In this document: piece after piece, positions 51,451 through 60,066 of the stretch
How positions within the stretch are numbered: the stretch's first letter is position 1
How the letters are laid out: the number at the start of each line of letters is the position of its first letter
NCBI RefSeq assembly: GCF_011801145.1
Contig: NZ_CP046172.1
Coordinates: forward strand, 7,564,001 to 7,628,000
From: Nocardia arthritidis
GTDB lineage: Bacteria > Actinomycetota > Actinomycetes > Mycobacteriales > Mycobacteriaceae
DNA: 64,000 nucleotides
Direction of reading: 5' to 3'
Notes under the pieces: model-generated
The model's input: only the letters and a program-made list of their open reading frames with translations
Databases searched by the model: none
What the model was told of the DNA's origin: nothing
Program-made: the position numbers and the translations under genes

Positions 51451-51494
51451 TTTACGGTGTGTTTACGGCATCCGGACACACTTTGACGGCATCC
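51451..51494. promoter_or_regulatory. Candidate KdpE binding repeats and promoter of kdpFABC
   Basis: TTTACGG occurs at 51451-51457 and 51462-51468, 11 bp apart; the second runs into GGCATCC, and TTTGACGGCATCC recurs at 51482-51494. Direct repeats with one-turn spacing are usual for OmpR-type regulators. TTGACG at 51483-51488 could be a -35 box for the plus-strand operon. Confidence 0.5.
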
Positions 51495-51547
51495 TTTCAG
51501 TTATCCCATGACCGGCTGTAAACGAAACGCAAATGCGGTGGTCGACT

Positions 51548-51628
51548 GCGCAAAGGAGTCGTAAGGGACCTCGGCTCACGGTCTGATGGACGTTTGACTC
51601 CTCCTGTTGCGCCCCATGACAGGGGGCG
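51548..51628 (+). promoter_or_regulatory. Structured leader of the kdp operon with two overlapping hairpins
   Basis: Hairpin A pairs GCGCAA-AGGAGTC (51548-51560) with GACTCCT (51596-51602) and TTGCGC (51607-51612). Hairpin B pairs CGCCCC (51610-51615) with GGGGCG (51623-51628). They share three bases, so they exclude each other. This fills most of the 5' leader ahead of the micro-ORF at 51651. No T-run follows B. Confidence 0.5.
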
Positions 51629-51650
51629 TTGATGAAAGGTGTGTGTACCC

Positions 51651-51734
51651 ATGTCTGTGGTCGTGTTCACGGTGGTCACCGTGGCCGTCTTCGCCCTGTT
51701 GGGCCTCATCCAGCGAGGGGTGGAGCGACTGTGA
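51651..51734 (+). CDS. 27-residue membrane peptide upstream of kdpF
   Basis: ATG 51651 to TGA 51734 encodes a single hydrophobic helix (VVVFTVVTVAVFALLGLI) with a basic end (QRGVERL). GAAAGG lies about 12 bases ahead. Its stop overlaps the kdpF start codon as GTGA, which shows coupling. Its composition, like KdpF's, suggests a second small subunit or regulator of the Kdp pump. Too short for usual gene finders. Confidence 0.65.
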   Translation: MSVVVFTVVTVAVFALLGLIQRGVERL

Positions 51735-51817
51735 CCGAGAACATCATCGGTCTGGTTCTCGGCATCCTGATCGCCGTCTACCTGGTTGCCGCCCTGCTCG
51801 CCCCGGAAAGGTTCTAG
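51731..51817 (+). CDS. kdpF: K+-transporting ATPase subunit KdpF
   Basis: A 28-residue single-helix peptide (VTENIIGLVLGILIAVYLVAALLAPERF with the usual P-E-R/K-F end) that stabilises the KdpFABC complex. Start GTG 51731. kdpA begins on the base after its stop, so translation is coupled along the operon. Confidence 0.9.
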   Translation: MTENIIGLVLGILIAVYLVAALLAPERF

Positions 51818-53500
51818 GTGAACACGACTACCGCAGGGATCGTCTTCGCGGCGACCCTGATCCTTGCGCTGGCCTTGGTGCATATTCCGCTCGGCGACTA
51901 CATGTACCGCGTGTACGCCGGCGAGAAGCACAACCGGGCCGAGCGAATCATCTACCGCGCCATCGGCGTTCAGCCGGGCGTCGAGCAGACCTGGCCGGTG
52001 TACGCGCGCAGTGTGCTCGCATTCTCCGCGATCGGCGTGCTCTTCCTCTATTTCCTGCAGCTGCTGCAGAAGCATCTGCCGCTGCACCTGCCCGCCGCGG
52101 AGCAGACCACCGAGATGAAGCCGGATCTGGCCTGGAATACGGCCATCAGCTTCGTCACCAACACCAACTGGCAGAACTACGCCGGTGATTCGACCATGGG
52201 CCATGTGGTCCAGATGACGGGTCTGTCGGTGCAGAACTTCGTCTCCGCCGCGGTCGGTATGGCCGTCGCGGTGGCGCTGGTTCGCGGATTCGCCCGCAGC
52301 CGCACCGGCGATCTCGGCAACTTCTGGGTGGATCTGGTGCGCGGCACCATTCGCATCCTGCTGCCGATCGCCTTCGTCGGCGCGCTGGTGCTGGTCGCCG
52401 GCGGTGTGATCCAGAACTTCCACCTCTACGACCAGATCGCCGACACCGTCGCCAACACGAATAAGCAGACGCTGCCCGGTGGACCGGTCGCCAGCCAGGA
52501 AGTCATCAAGCTGCTCGGCACCAACGGCGGCGGTTTCTTCAACGTGAACTCCGCGCACCCGTTCGAGAACCCGACGGCGTGGACGAACTGGATCGAGATC
52601 TTCCTGCTGCTGGTGATCAGCTTCTCGCTGCCGCGCACCTTCGGCCGGCTGGTCGGCGACCGCAAGCAGGGCTACGCGATCGTCGCCGTGATGGCCACCC
52701 TGGCGATGATCAGCCTCGCGCTGAACAACTTCTTCCAGCTGCGCCACCACGGCACCGTGCCGACCGCCGTCGGCGCCGCCATGGAGGGTGTCGAAACCCG
52801 TTTCGGCGTCTCGAATTCCGCGACCTTCGCGACCGCGACCACGCTCACCTCTACCGGCGCGGTCGACTCGGCGCACGACTCCTATTCCAGCCTCGGCGGC
52901 ATGATGACCATGTTCAACATGCAACTCGGCGAGGTGGCGCCCGGTGGTACCGGTTCCGGTCTGTACGGCATGTTGGTCCTGGCGGTGATCACGGTCTTCA
53001 TCGCGGGCCTCATGGTCGGCCGCACCCCGGAATACCTCGGCAAGAAGATCACCCCGAAGGAGATCAAGTTCGCCGCCGCGTACTTCCTCACCACGCCGCT
53101 GCTGGTGCTGACCGGCACCGCTATCGCGATGGCACTGCCCGGTGAACGCGCGAGCATGGCCAACTCCGGACCGCACGGCCTGTCCGAGGTGCTGTACGCC
53201 TTCACCTCCGCGGCCAACAACAACGGCTCCGCCTTCGCCGGTCTGTCCGGCAACACCGTGTGGTGGAACACCGCGCTCGGCCTCGCCATGGTGTTCGGCC
53301 GGTTCCTGCCGATCATCTTCGTGCTCGCACTCGCCGGTTCGCTGGCGCAGCAGGGCCACACCCCGGCATCGATCGGCACGCTGCCGACGCACCGGCCGCA
53401 GTTCGTCGGTCTGGTCGTCGGTGTGACCGTCATCCTGGTCGCCCTCACCTTCCTGCCCGCGCTCGCGCTCGGGCCGCTCGCCGAAGGAATTCACTCATGA
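51818..53500 (+). CDS. kdpA: K+-transporting ATPase subunit KdpA
   Basis: The ion-selective, channel-like subunit of the high-affinity KdpFABC pump; 560 residues, about ten transmembrane helices. Selectivity-loop signatures include [41 protein letters not shown] and [12 protein letters not shown]. Starts with GTG 51818 after GGAAAGG and overlaps kdpB (ATGA). Confidence 0.96.
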   Translation: MNTTTAGIVFAATLILALALVHIPLGDYMYRVYAGEKHNRAERIIYRAIGVQPGVEQTWPVYARSVLAFSAIGVLFLYFLQLLQKHLPLHLPAAEQTTEMKPDLAWNTAISFVTNTNWQNYAGDSTMGHVVQMTGLSVQNFVSAAVGMAVAVALVRGFARSRTGDLGNFWVDLVRGTIRILLPIAFVGALVLVAGGVIQNFHLYDQIADTVANTNKQTLPGGPVASQEVIKLLGTNGGGFFNVNSAHPFENPTAWTNWIEIFLLLVISFSLPRTFGRLVGDRKQGYAIVAVMATLAMISLALNNFFQLRHHGTVPTAVGAAMEGVETRFGVSNSATFATATTLTSTGAVDSAHDSYSSLGGMMTMFNMQLGEVAPGGTGSGLYGMLVLAVITVFIAGLMVGRTPEYLGKKITPKEIKFAAAYFLTTPLLVLTGTAIAMALPGERASMANSGPHGLSEVLYAFTSAANNNGSAFAGLSGNTVWWNTALGLAMVFGRFLPIIFVLALAGSLAQQGHTPASIGTLPTHRPQFVGLVVGVTVILVALTFLPALALGPLAEGIHS

Positions 53501-55659
53501 CCACCCCAACCGTCGACGCGACGTCGACCACCGAGCAGCAGCACGCTGCGGAAAAGCACAAGGGCGGAAGGGTTTCCGGCGGATTGTTCGATCCGCAGAT
53601 GCTCTACAAATCGCTGCCGGACGCGCTGAGGAAACTCGATCCGCGCACGCTGTGGCGCAACCCCGTCATGCTGATCGTGGAGATCGGCGCGGTCTGGTCC
53701 ACCATCCTCGCGGTGGTGCATCCGACCTTCTTCGCCTGGGCGATCGTCGTATGGCTTTGGCTCACCGTCCTTTTCGCGAATCTGGCCGAGGCCGTCGCGG
53801 AGGGGCGCGGCAAGGCGCAGGCCGATACGCTGCGAAAGGCCAAGACCGACACCATCGCCCGGCGGCTCGTCGAATGGCATCCCGGCCAGGAGCGCATCGT
53901 CGAGGAGAAGGTGGCAGCGCCCGAACTGCAGCGCGGCGACCATGTGGTCGTCGAGGCGGGGCAGGTCATTCCGGGTGACGGCGATGTCGTGGAAGGCATT
54001 GCCTCCGTTGACGAATCGGCCATCACCGGCGAATCCGCCCCGGTCATCCGGGAATCCGGCGGCGACCGCTCGGCGGTCACCGGAGGCACCACCGTGCTCT
54101 CCGACCGGATCGTCGTCAAGATCACCCAGGAGCCGGGCGGCAGCTTCATCGACAAGATGATCGCGCTCGTCGAGGGCGCTTCGCGGCAGAAGACGCCCAA
54201 CGAGATCGCCCTCAACATCCTGCTCGCCGCCCTGACGATCATCTTCGTCTTCGCGGTGATGACGCTGCAGCCGCTGGCCATCTTCTCGAAGGCGAACAAC
54301 CCTGGCGTAGCGGACAGTTCGGCGCTCGACAGCAACGGCGTCACCGGAATCGTGATGGTCTCACTGCTGGTCTGTTTGATCCCGACCACCATCGGCGCGC
54401 TGCTGTCAGCCATCGGCATCGCCGGTATGGACCGCCTCGTGCAACGCAATGTGCTCGCCATGTCCGGCCGCGCCGTCGAGGCCGCCGGTGACGTGAACAC
54501 CCTGCTGCTGGACAAGACCGGCACCATCACCCTCGGCAACCGCCAAGCCTCGGATTTCGTCCCGATGCCCGGCATCACCTCCGACGAATTGGCCGATGCC
54601 GCACAGCTTTCCAGCCTCGCGGACGAAACCCCGGAGGGCCGCTCGATCGTGGTGTACGCCAAGCAGGCCTACAACAAGCGCGAGCGCACGCCGGGTGAAT
54701 TGCAGGGTGCCACCTGGGTGGAATTCACCGCCCAGACCCGCATGTCGGGCGTCGACCTGGCCGACGGGCACCAGCTGCGCAAGGGTGCGGCCAGCGCCGT
54801 CACCGAATGGGTGCGGGCCAACGGCGGCGCGGTGCCGGACGAGGTCGGCATCACCGTCGACGGCATCTCGGCCTCCGGCGGCACGCCGCTGGTGGTCGGT
54901 GAGATCGTCAAGGGCGAGGCCCGGCTGCTCGGCGTCATTCATCTGAAAGACGTTGTGAAGCAAGGCATGCGGGAACGCTTCGACGAGATGCGCCGGATGG
55001 GCATCCGCACGGTGATGATCACCGGTGACAACCCGTTGACCGCCAAGGCGATCGCCGACGAGGCGGGCGTCGACGACTTCCTCGCCGAGGCAACGCCCGA
55101 GGACAAGCTGGCGCTGATCAAGCAGGAGCAGGAGGGCGGTCGCCTGGTCGCGATGACCGGTGACGGCACCAACGACGCCCCCGCGCTGGCCCAGGCCGAT
55201 GTCGGCGTCGCGATGAACACCGGCACCTCCGCCGCCAAAGAGGCGGGCAATATGGTCGATCTGGATTCGGATCCGACCAAGCTGATCGAGATCGTGGAGA
55301 TCGGCAAGCAGTTGCTGATCACCCGCGGCGCGCTCACCACATTCTCCATCGCCAACGACATCGCCAAGTACTTCGCGATCATTCCCGCGATGTTCGTGGC
55401 GCTGTTCCCCGGCCTGGACGTGCTGAACATCATGCGCCTGCACAGCCCGCAGTCGGCGATCCTGTCCGCGGTCATCTTCAACGCGCTGGTCATCGTCGCG
55501 TTGATTCCGCTGGCACTGCGCGGTGTGAACTACACACCGTCGAGTGCGTCGAAGTTGTTGAGCCGCAACCTCTACATCTACGGCATCGGCGGCATCATCG
55601 CTCCGTTCATCGGGATCAAGATCATCGATCTCGTCATCCAATTCCTCCCAGGGATGTAG
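53497..55659 (+). CDS. kdpB: K+-transporting P-type ATPase subunit KdpB
   Basis: The ATP-hydrolysing subunit, 720 residues. Catalytic Asp in [11 protein letters not shown], the actuator loop [11 protein letters not shown], the nucleotide-binding KGAASAV stretch, the hinge [25 protein letters not shown] and the ion-path segment [16 protein letters not shown] are all seen. Start ATG 53497 overlaps the kdpA stop. A 40-residue hydrophilic N-terminal extension is slightly longer than usual. Confidence 0.97.
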   Translation: MTTPTVDATSTTEQQHAAEKHKGGRVSGGLFDPQMLYKSLPDALRKLDPRTLWRNPVMLIVEIGAVWSTILAVVHPTFFAWAIVVWLWLTVLFANLAEAVAEGRGKAQADTLRKAKTDTIARRLVEWHPGQERIVEEKVAAPELQRGDHVVVEAGQVIPGDGDVVEGIASVDESAITGESAPVIRESGGDRSAVTGGTTVLSDRIVVKITQEPGGSFIDKMIALVEGASRQKTPNEIALNILLAALTIIFVFAVMTLQPLAIFSKANNPGVADSSALDSNGVTGIVMVSLLVCLIPTTIGALLSAIGIAGMDRLVQRNVLAMSGRAVEAAGDVNTLLLDKTGTITLGNRQASDFVPMPGITSDELADAAQLSSLADETPEGRSIVVYAKQAYNKRERTPGELQGATWVEFTAQTRMSGVDLADGHQLRKGAASAVTEWVRANGGAVPDEVGITVDGISASGGTPLVVGEIVKGEARLLGVIHLKDVVKQGMRERFDEMRRMGIRTVMITGDNPLTAKAIADEAGVDDFLAEATPEDKLALIKQEQEGGRLVAMTGDGTNDAPALAQADVGVAMNTGTSAAKEAGNMVDLDSDPTKLIEIVEIGKQLLITRGALTTFSIANDIAKYFAIIPAMFVALFPGLDVLNIMRLHSPQSAILSAVIFNALVIVALIPLALRGVNYTPSSASKLLSRNLYIYGIGGIIAPFIGIKIIDLVIQFLPGM

Positions 55660-55663
55660 TCAT

Positions 55664-56629
55664 ATGCGTATTTCAACCTGGATCCGCCAACACATCGCGG
55701 CGCTGCGCGCGCTGGTCGTGCTCACGGTGATCACCGGAATCGCCTACCCCCTGGTGGTTTTCGCGGTCGCCCAGCTCCCCGGCCTGAAAGACAAGGCCGA
55801 CGGTTCGCTGCTCGAGCGGGACGGCAAGATCGTCGGTTCGAGCCTGATCGGCCAGGCCTTCACCGATGGGCAGGGCACCCCGAAAACGCAGTACTTCCAG
55901 ACCCGCCCGTCGAACGCCGTACCGGCCGCCGACCCGACCACCGGTGTCAGCCCCATGCCCGATGGCTACGACGCGACCGGTTCGAATTTCGGCAATATGG
56001 GTCCGGAGAGCATCGCCGACACCTACGTCCTCGATCCGAAGGATCCGACCAAGGTGACGGCGAAGACCACCAGCCTGCTCACCACGGTCTGCCAGCGCAG
56101 CCAGGCGGTCGGCAAGCTGGAGGGCGTCAGCGGCGAACGGCCGTTCTGCACCAAGGACACCGGCGTCGGCGCGGTGCTGTCGGTCATGGGTCCGCGCAAC
56201 TCGCGCGGCGAGGTGATCGAACCCACCAGGGTGATCAGCATCAACGAACCGTGCCAGACCACGACAACGCCGTTCATCGCCACCTACCGCCGTGTCAAGG
56301 TCGAATGCGCCAAGGTCGACGCGAACGGTGAGGAGGACTACTCGGCGGGCCTGATCGTGCCGATCCGCGGTGACGCACCGACGGCGACACCGGTTCCCAC
56401 CGACGCCGTCACCGCGAGCGCCAGCGGCCTGGATCCGAACATCTCCCCGGCGTACGCCGCCATCCAGGTGGCGCGAATCGCCAAGGCCCGCAACATCTCC
56501 GAGGATCAGGTACGTGACCTGGTGGCCGAGCACACGCAGGGTCGCGAGCTCGGATTCATGGGCGAGCCACGGGTGAACGTGCTGGAGCTGAATCTGGAAC
56601 TCGACAGCAAGTACCCGTTCCGCGGCTGA
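55664..56629 (+). CDS. kdpC: K+-transporting ATPase subunit KdpC with an insertion
   Basis: Accessory subunit that increases ATP affinity of KdpB. One N-terminal transmembrane helix (about 14-36) and the family motifs SSLIGQAF, YFQTRPS, GSNFGNMGPES, ASASGLDPNISPAYAAIQVARIA and the C-terminal GFMGEPRVNVLELNL are intact. Between residues about 118 and 245 there is additional sequence not found in the usual 190-residue protein; it holds four cysteines (143, 162, 197, 215) and should lie outside the membrane. The total is 321 residues. Confidence 0.93.
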   Translation: MRISTWIRQHIAALRALVVLTVITGIAYPLVVFAVAQLPGLKDKADGSLLERDGKIVGSSLIGQAFTDGQGTPKTQYFQTRPSNAVPAADPTTGVSPMPDGYDATGSNFGNMGPESIADTYVLDPKDPTKVTAKTTSLLTTVCQRSQAVGKLEGVSGERPFCTKDTGVGAVLSVMGPRNSRGEVIEPTRVISINEPCQTTTTPFIATYRRVKVECAKVDANGEEDYSAGLIVPIRGDAPTATPVPTDAVTASASGLDPNISPAYAAIQVARIAKARNISEDQVRDLVAEHTQGRELGFMGEPRVNVLELNLELDSKYPFRG

Positions 56630-56648
56630 GCGCAGCCCTTTACCGGCC

Positions 56649-56680
56649 GGAGGCCGTCTCCCCTGGGGGAGACGGCCTCC
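56649..56680 (+). terminator. Rho-independent terminator of the kdp operon
   Basis: A perfect 15-bp GC-rich stem (56649-56663 with 56666-56680; GGAGGCCGTCTCCCC and its complement) with a very short TG loop, then GTCTTTC. It starts 20 bp after the kdpC stop. Confidence 0.85.
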
Positions 56681-56733
56681 GTCTTTCATAGACCACGGAA
56701 GCCTGTCGGTGGCCCGGATTACAGTCCCACCTC

Positions 56734-56753
56734 ATTCCATAGATCGATGGAAT
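56734..56753. promoter_or_regulatory. Operator of the HigBA-like toxin-antitoxin pair
   Basis: ATTCCAT-N6-ATGGAAT, a perfect 7-bp-arm palindrome 43 bp ahead of the toxin start and past the kdp terminator. Position and shape fit autoregulation by the antitoxin. Confidence 0.6.
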
Positions 56754-56795
56754 TAAAGAAAATCCTTGAATCTGAGCGGAGGGGGCGGTAGCGTC

Positions 56796-57170
56796 ATGGA
56801 TGCGTGGGAGATCTTGCTTACCGACGAAGTCGAGCGGTTCCTCGACGAGTTGTACGAGACCGACCGCACCACACACAAATTGGTGAACGAGGCGATCCTG
56901 GTGCTGGAACGGGTCGGGCCCTGTCAGGGCCGTCCACTCGTGGACAGCATCGTCGGATCGAATATCGCGAACCTGAAGGAACTACGACCGGGATCGTCGG
57001 GCCGGACCGAGATTCGCATACTGTTCGCCTTCGATCCGTGGCGCTCGGCCATCCTGCTGGTGGCCGGGGACAAAGCGGGCCGGTGGCAGCAGTGGTACCG
57101 CGAGGCGATCATCCGGGCCGAGCGGCTGTACCAGGCATATCTGATCGAGCGAGAGGAGGAGCCAGTATGA
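56796..57170 (+). CDS. RelE/HigB-family toxin (Gp49-like)
   Basis: A 124-residue protein of the phage-derived Gp49-like/HigB group of RelE-type toxins, which cut mRNA on the ribosome. Typical stretch: LVDSIVGSNIANLKELRPGSSGRTEIRILFAFDPWRSAILLVAGDKAGRWQQWY. Start ATG 56796 follows GGAGGGGGCGG. Its stop overlaps the antitoxin start (ATGA). Toxin-first order is usual for HigBA. Active residues cannot be assigned with certainty. Confidence 0.88.
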   Translation: MDAWEILLTDEVERFLDELYETDRTTHKLVNEAILVLERVGPCQGRPLVDSIVGSNIANLKELRPGSSGRTEIRILFAFDPWRSAILLVAGDKAGRWQQWYREAIIRAERLYQAYLIEREEEPV

Positions 57171-57487
57171 CCACGTTCCGTCGTTGGCGCGACAGCGGGC
57201 ACCTCGAGCGTGCCATCGAAACCGCTGGCGGGCCCGAGAAATTCGAGGAGGGCGTCCAGCAGCTCCAGGACTGGGCCCAGGGCTGGCGGCTGGCCGAGAT
57301 GCGCAAGCGGCGCGGTCTGACCCAGCGCGAGGTCGCGGACCAGATGAGCATCTCGATCGCCCGCGTCTCCCAGATCGAAAAGGGTGAGGTGTCCACCAGG
57401 GACGTGCTCGACCGCTATGTCGCCGCCCTCGGCGGCAAGCTCAAACTCGTCGCGGACTTCGGCGACGAGCAACTGCTGGTCGGCTGA
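57167..57487 (+). CDS. HigA/XRE-family antitoxin
   Basis: A 106-residue DNA-binding antitoxin. A HTH_3/XRE domain spans about residues 40-95 (LAEMRKRRGLTQREVADQMSISIARVSQIEKGEVSTRDVLDRYVAALGGKL). The N-terminal part likely binds the toxin. GAGGAGGAG precedes ATG 57167, which overlaps the toxin stop. The protein probably represses the pair via the palindrome at 56734-56753. Confidence 0.9.
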   Translation: MTTFRRWRDSGHLERAIETAGGPEKFEEGVQQLQDWAQGWRLAEMRKRRGLTQREVADQMSISIARVSQIEKGEVSTRDVLDRYVAALGGKLKLVADFGDEQLLVG

Positions 57488-57508
57488 AAACCCTAATAGA
57501 CACTAAGT

Positions 57509-57533
57509 ATACGCATACATACAATATGCGTAT
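57509..57533. promoter_or_regulatory. Palindrome overlapping a start codon
   Basis: ATACGCATA-N7-TATGCGTAT, perfect 9-bp arms. The right arm contains the ATG at 57526 of the next gene, so any protein bound here would cover the start. The flanking sequence is AT-rich. No ribosome site is visible, so a leaderless transcript is possible. Confidence 0.6.
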
Positions 57534-57825
57534 GCTCGATCCAATCACCCTGATCGTCGGTGCCGGAATCGCGGGCGCCGGCTGGGCCGTCGGACGGTTC
57601 GGCCGACCGAAGGCGAAATCGGCCGAATCCCTCCCCGCGACCTGCGGCTGCGGTCACGACCTGGCCATGCACGACCCGCAGACCGGCGCATGCCATACCG
57701 AGATCGGCCGCAAAAGCGTTGTCGGCCTGCGCGAGTGGGTGCGTTGCGGCTGTCGCCGCTACACCGGCCCGCAACCGCTGGAGGAGCTGTTCAACAGGCC
57801 GCTGCTGCCGCCGACTCAGCCCTGA
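57526..57825 (+). CDS. Small membrane-anchored cysteine-rich protein
   Basis: A 99-residue protein. An N-terminal hydrophobic helix (about 4-24) is followed by a soluble part with CGCGHD, CHTE and CGCRRY: a probable zinc-binding site of Cys and His. No family recognised; the ATG at 57532 is a second start option. It ends with a Pro-rich tail, overlapping by 10 bases the end of the convergent AhpD-like gene. The start codon lies in a palindrome. Confidence 0.66.
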   Translation: MRMLDPITLIVGAGIAGAGWAVGRFGRPKAKSAESLPATCGCGHDLAMHDPQTGACHTEIGRKSVVGLREWVRCGCRRYTGPQPLEELFNRPLLPPTQP

Positions 57826-58262
57826 ACGGGTTCGGGCCGTTTACGCAGCGGCACGCCGAGCCGATTCCAGAGGTTGATCATCGCCGTCACCGCGACCAGG
57901 CCCGCCAGGGCCTGCTCGTCGAAATGCTTCACCACCTCGTCCCAGATCTCGTCGCTCACACCGTGCTCGGTCAGCCTGGTCGTCGCCTCGGCGTAGGCGA
58001 GGGCGGCGCGTTCGGCCGGGGTGTACAGCGCCGACTCACGCCAGGCGTTGAGCTGGTAGATGCGCTTTTCCGTCTCACCGGCCAGCCGGGCGTCGGTGGT
58101 GTGCAGGTCGATACAGAACACGCAGCCGTTCATCTGTGAGACCCGGATCTTCACCAACTCGCGCACCACCGGATCCAGCGGACTGCGGTGGATCGCCCGC
58201 TCCACCTCGAACCACGCCTTGTACATCTCGGGCGCGACCTCGTTGAGGTTCATCCTTGCCAT
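57816..58262 (-). CDS. Carboxymuconolactone decarboxylase/AhpD family protein
   Basis: A 148-residue alkylhydroperoxidase-like protein. The redox pair C-x-x-C is in NGCVFCIDLH, with the family Glu and His nearby. Such proteins act as thiol peroxidase partners. Start ATG 58262 follows AAAGGAC; an ATG three codons later is possible. A member of this family is often a target of ECF41 sigma factors, but no matching promoter was seen here. Confidence 0.9.
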   Translation of the reverse strand: MARMNLNEVAPEMYKAWFEVERAIHRSPLDPVVRELVKIRVSQMNGCVFCIDLHTTDARLAGETEKRIYQLNAWRESALYTPAERAALAYAEATTRLTEHGVSDEIWDEVVKHFDEQALAGLVAVTAMINLWNRLGVPLRKRPEPVQG

Positions 58263-58337
58263 CGGGACCGGTCCTTTCGTCGTCATACCTGATAGATGAC
58301 AGACGATGCGGCGGTCGCCGGTGTGACATTCGGCCGG

Positions 58338-59873
58338 TCAGGAGACCGGCTGGCACAGTGCCGGATTCGGCAGATCCGCGCACGGCAGCGCGCCCGCGCC
58401 GCGCAGCACATCCTTGCCGCCCTGATCGGTGAGGTAGCGCAGGAATCCGGCCGCGAGCGAATCGGCGGGCAGATCGCCGTTGCTGTAGGCGAATTCGACA
58501 CCCCAGAACGGATACGTCCGGTCGAGCACCGCCTCCTTGCTCGCGGCATGTCCGTCGATGGCGACCGTTGTGATACCCGAAGCCTTTGCCGCGTCGGCGA
58601 ATTCGCTGTACCCGATGGCGCCCGGTGTTTCCGCGACGGCGGCCAGCATGTCCTTGGTCGACGCCACCTCGCAGTGCGCCGGGCTCGGCGGTGCGGTGTA
58701 ACGGATTTCGCGGCAGGTCGCTGCCGGGTAGAGCGGCTGCGGTTCGTCGAGCATCCGGTGTTCGAAGGTGTCGCGGGTGCCGGAGCCGTGCATCCGATTC
58801 ACCAGGCGCACCGGCAGATCCGCGCCACCGACCTGATTCCAGTTGGCGATACGGCCGGCATACAGATCGCGGATCTGCGCGACGGTCAGCTCGCGCACGC
58901 CGACATCCTTGTGCACGATCACGCCGTACAGCGCGGATGCCAGCGGCCGGGACAGCAGCGTCGGATAGCCGACGCCCTTCGGTCCGTCGGTGATCGCCAG
59001 CAGGCCCGGATTACCCTTGCCCTGCTCGTCCAACCGGTCGAGCCCCGCACCGCTACCCACCATGGCGAAATCGAATTCCGCTCCGGCACAACGCTTCCGG
59101 TATGAATCGGCGGCCTGCCGGACGACCGGCTCGAAGGCCGTCGACCCGACGAGCGTCAGTTTGCCCGTCGCGCAGTCGAGCGGTTCCGGCGCGGACGGCG
59201 AATCCAATGCACCGACCGCGAACTGCACAGCGATCACCACGGCGAGGAAGGCCGTCAGCCCGACCATGAATTTGGAAGCACCGGTGCGGCTGTGGCTTTC
59301 GGCCACCCGGCCGCCCCGCAACCGCCCGCGCAGCTGCGGATCCGGATATTCGCCGACGCCGGACGAGCGCTGCAGAATCGCCAGAATCTTGTAATGGTCA
59401 CCGCGATTCAGCTGCACCTTGGGCAGATCGATGATGCCGAACTGACCCACCGGATCCTCGCGCACCGCGATACCCGATGTGCCGTCCAGGAATTCGCCGA
59501 GACCGGGATCGCTCAACTCGGTGACCGCCATGCCGATCACCCGGCGCTGCGGGAAGTGCAGGTGCAGCCCGACCCGAACATCGTCCGGCACGGCGTAATC
59601 CGCCGGATCAATGGTGGTGATGCCGCTGTTCTCGATGCGGAACAGCACCACCGACAGATCCTTGAGCTCCGGGCTGCGGCCGTTCTCGTCCGGCCGCAAT
59701 TGCGGTAGCACGCCAGGGAATACCGAATCGATCTCACCGGTGACCGGCGTGTCCATCTGCACCCGGTAGCCCAGCCGCCGCCTGCCGACCAGCACGAACT
59801 CCCAGACGAATGCGACAATCGGTACCGCGATACCGATGAGCGCAACGATCAAATCAATCGGAAATCCGCTCAC
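58338..59873 (-). CDS. Membrane-anchored phosphate-binding-like (PstS-type) protein
   Basis: A 511-residue protein. One N-terminal helix (about 6-28), a soluble domain to about 190, a second helix (about 210-230) and a C-terminal PstS/PBP-like domain (TLVGSTAFEPVVRQAADSYRKRC ... VGSGAGLDRLDEQGKG ... NRMHGSGTRDTFEHRM ... GAIGYSEFADAAKASG). That domain lies outside the membrane if the N-terminus is out or the fold is looped. No ABC permease or ATPase is nearby, so transport is doubtful; a sensor role is possible. Confidence 0.78.
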   Translation of the reverse strand: MSGFPIDLIVALIGIAVPIVAFVWEFVLVGRRRLGYRVQMDTPVTGEIDSVFPGVLPQLRPDENGRSPELKDLSVVLFRIENSGITTIDPADYAVPDDVRVGLHLHFPQRRVIGMAVTELSDPGLGEFLDGTSGIAVREDPVGQFGIIDLPKVQLNRGDHYKILAILQRSSGVGEYPDPQLRGRLRGGRVAESHSRTGASKFMVGLTAFLAVVIAVQFAVGALDSPSAPEPLDCATGKLTLVGSTAFEPVVRQAADSYRKRCAGAEFDFAMVGSGAGLDRLDEQGKGNPGLLAITDGPKGVGYPTLLSRPLASALYGVIVHKDVGVRELTVAQIRDLYAGRIANWNQVGGADLPVRLVNRMHGSGTRDTFEHRMLDEPQPLYPAATCREIRYTAPPSPAHCEVASTKDMLAAVAETPGAIGYSEFADAAKASGITTVAIDGHAASKEAVLDRTYPFWGVEFAYSNGDLPADSLAAGFLRYLTDQGGKDVLRGAGALPCADLPNPALCQPVS

Positions 59874-60066
59874 GGCGCCTCCTCGCTAGCGCTCGTCGGC
59901 ACCGTGCGCGGTGCGCGCTGCGCCCATGGTTCACTCGCAAGCTCGCTCACGGGCGATACCACTCCCCAACTATGCGCTGTGCCAACCATTTTCACGGTCG
60001 ATATATCGGGCAGGAGGTTAACCCAGCGGGTGCCGGACACGCCAGCTCAGGCGTGTCGCGCGTGTT

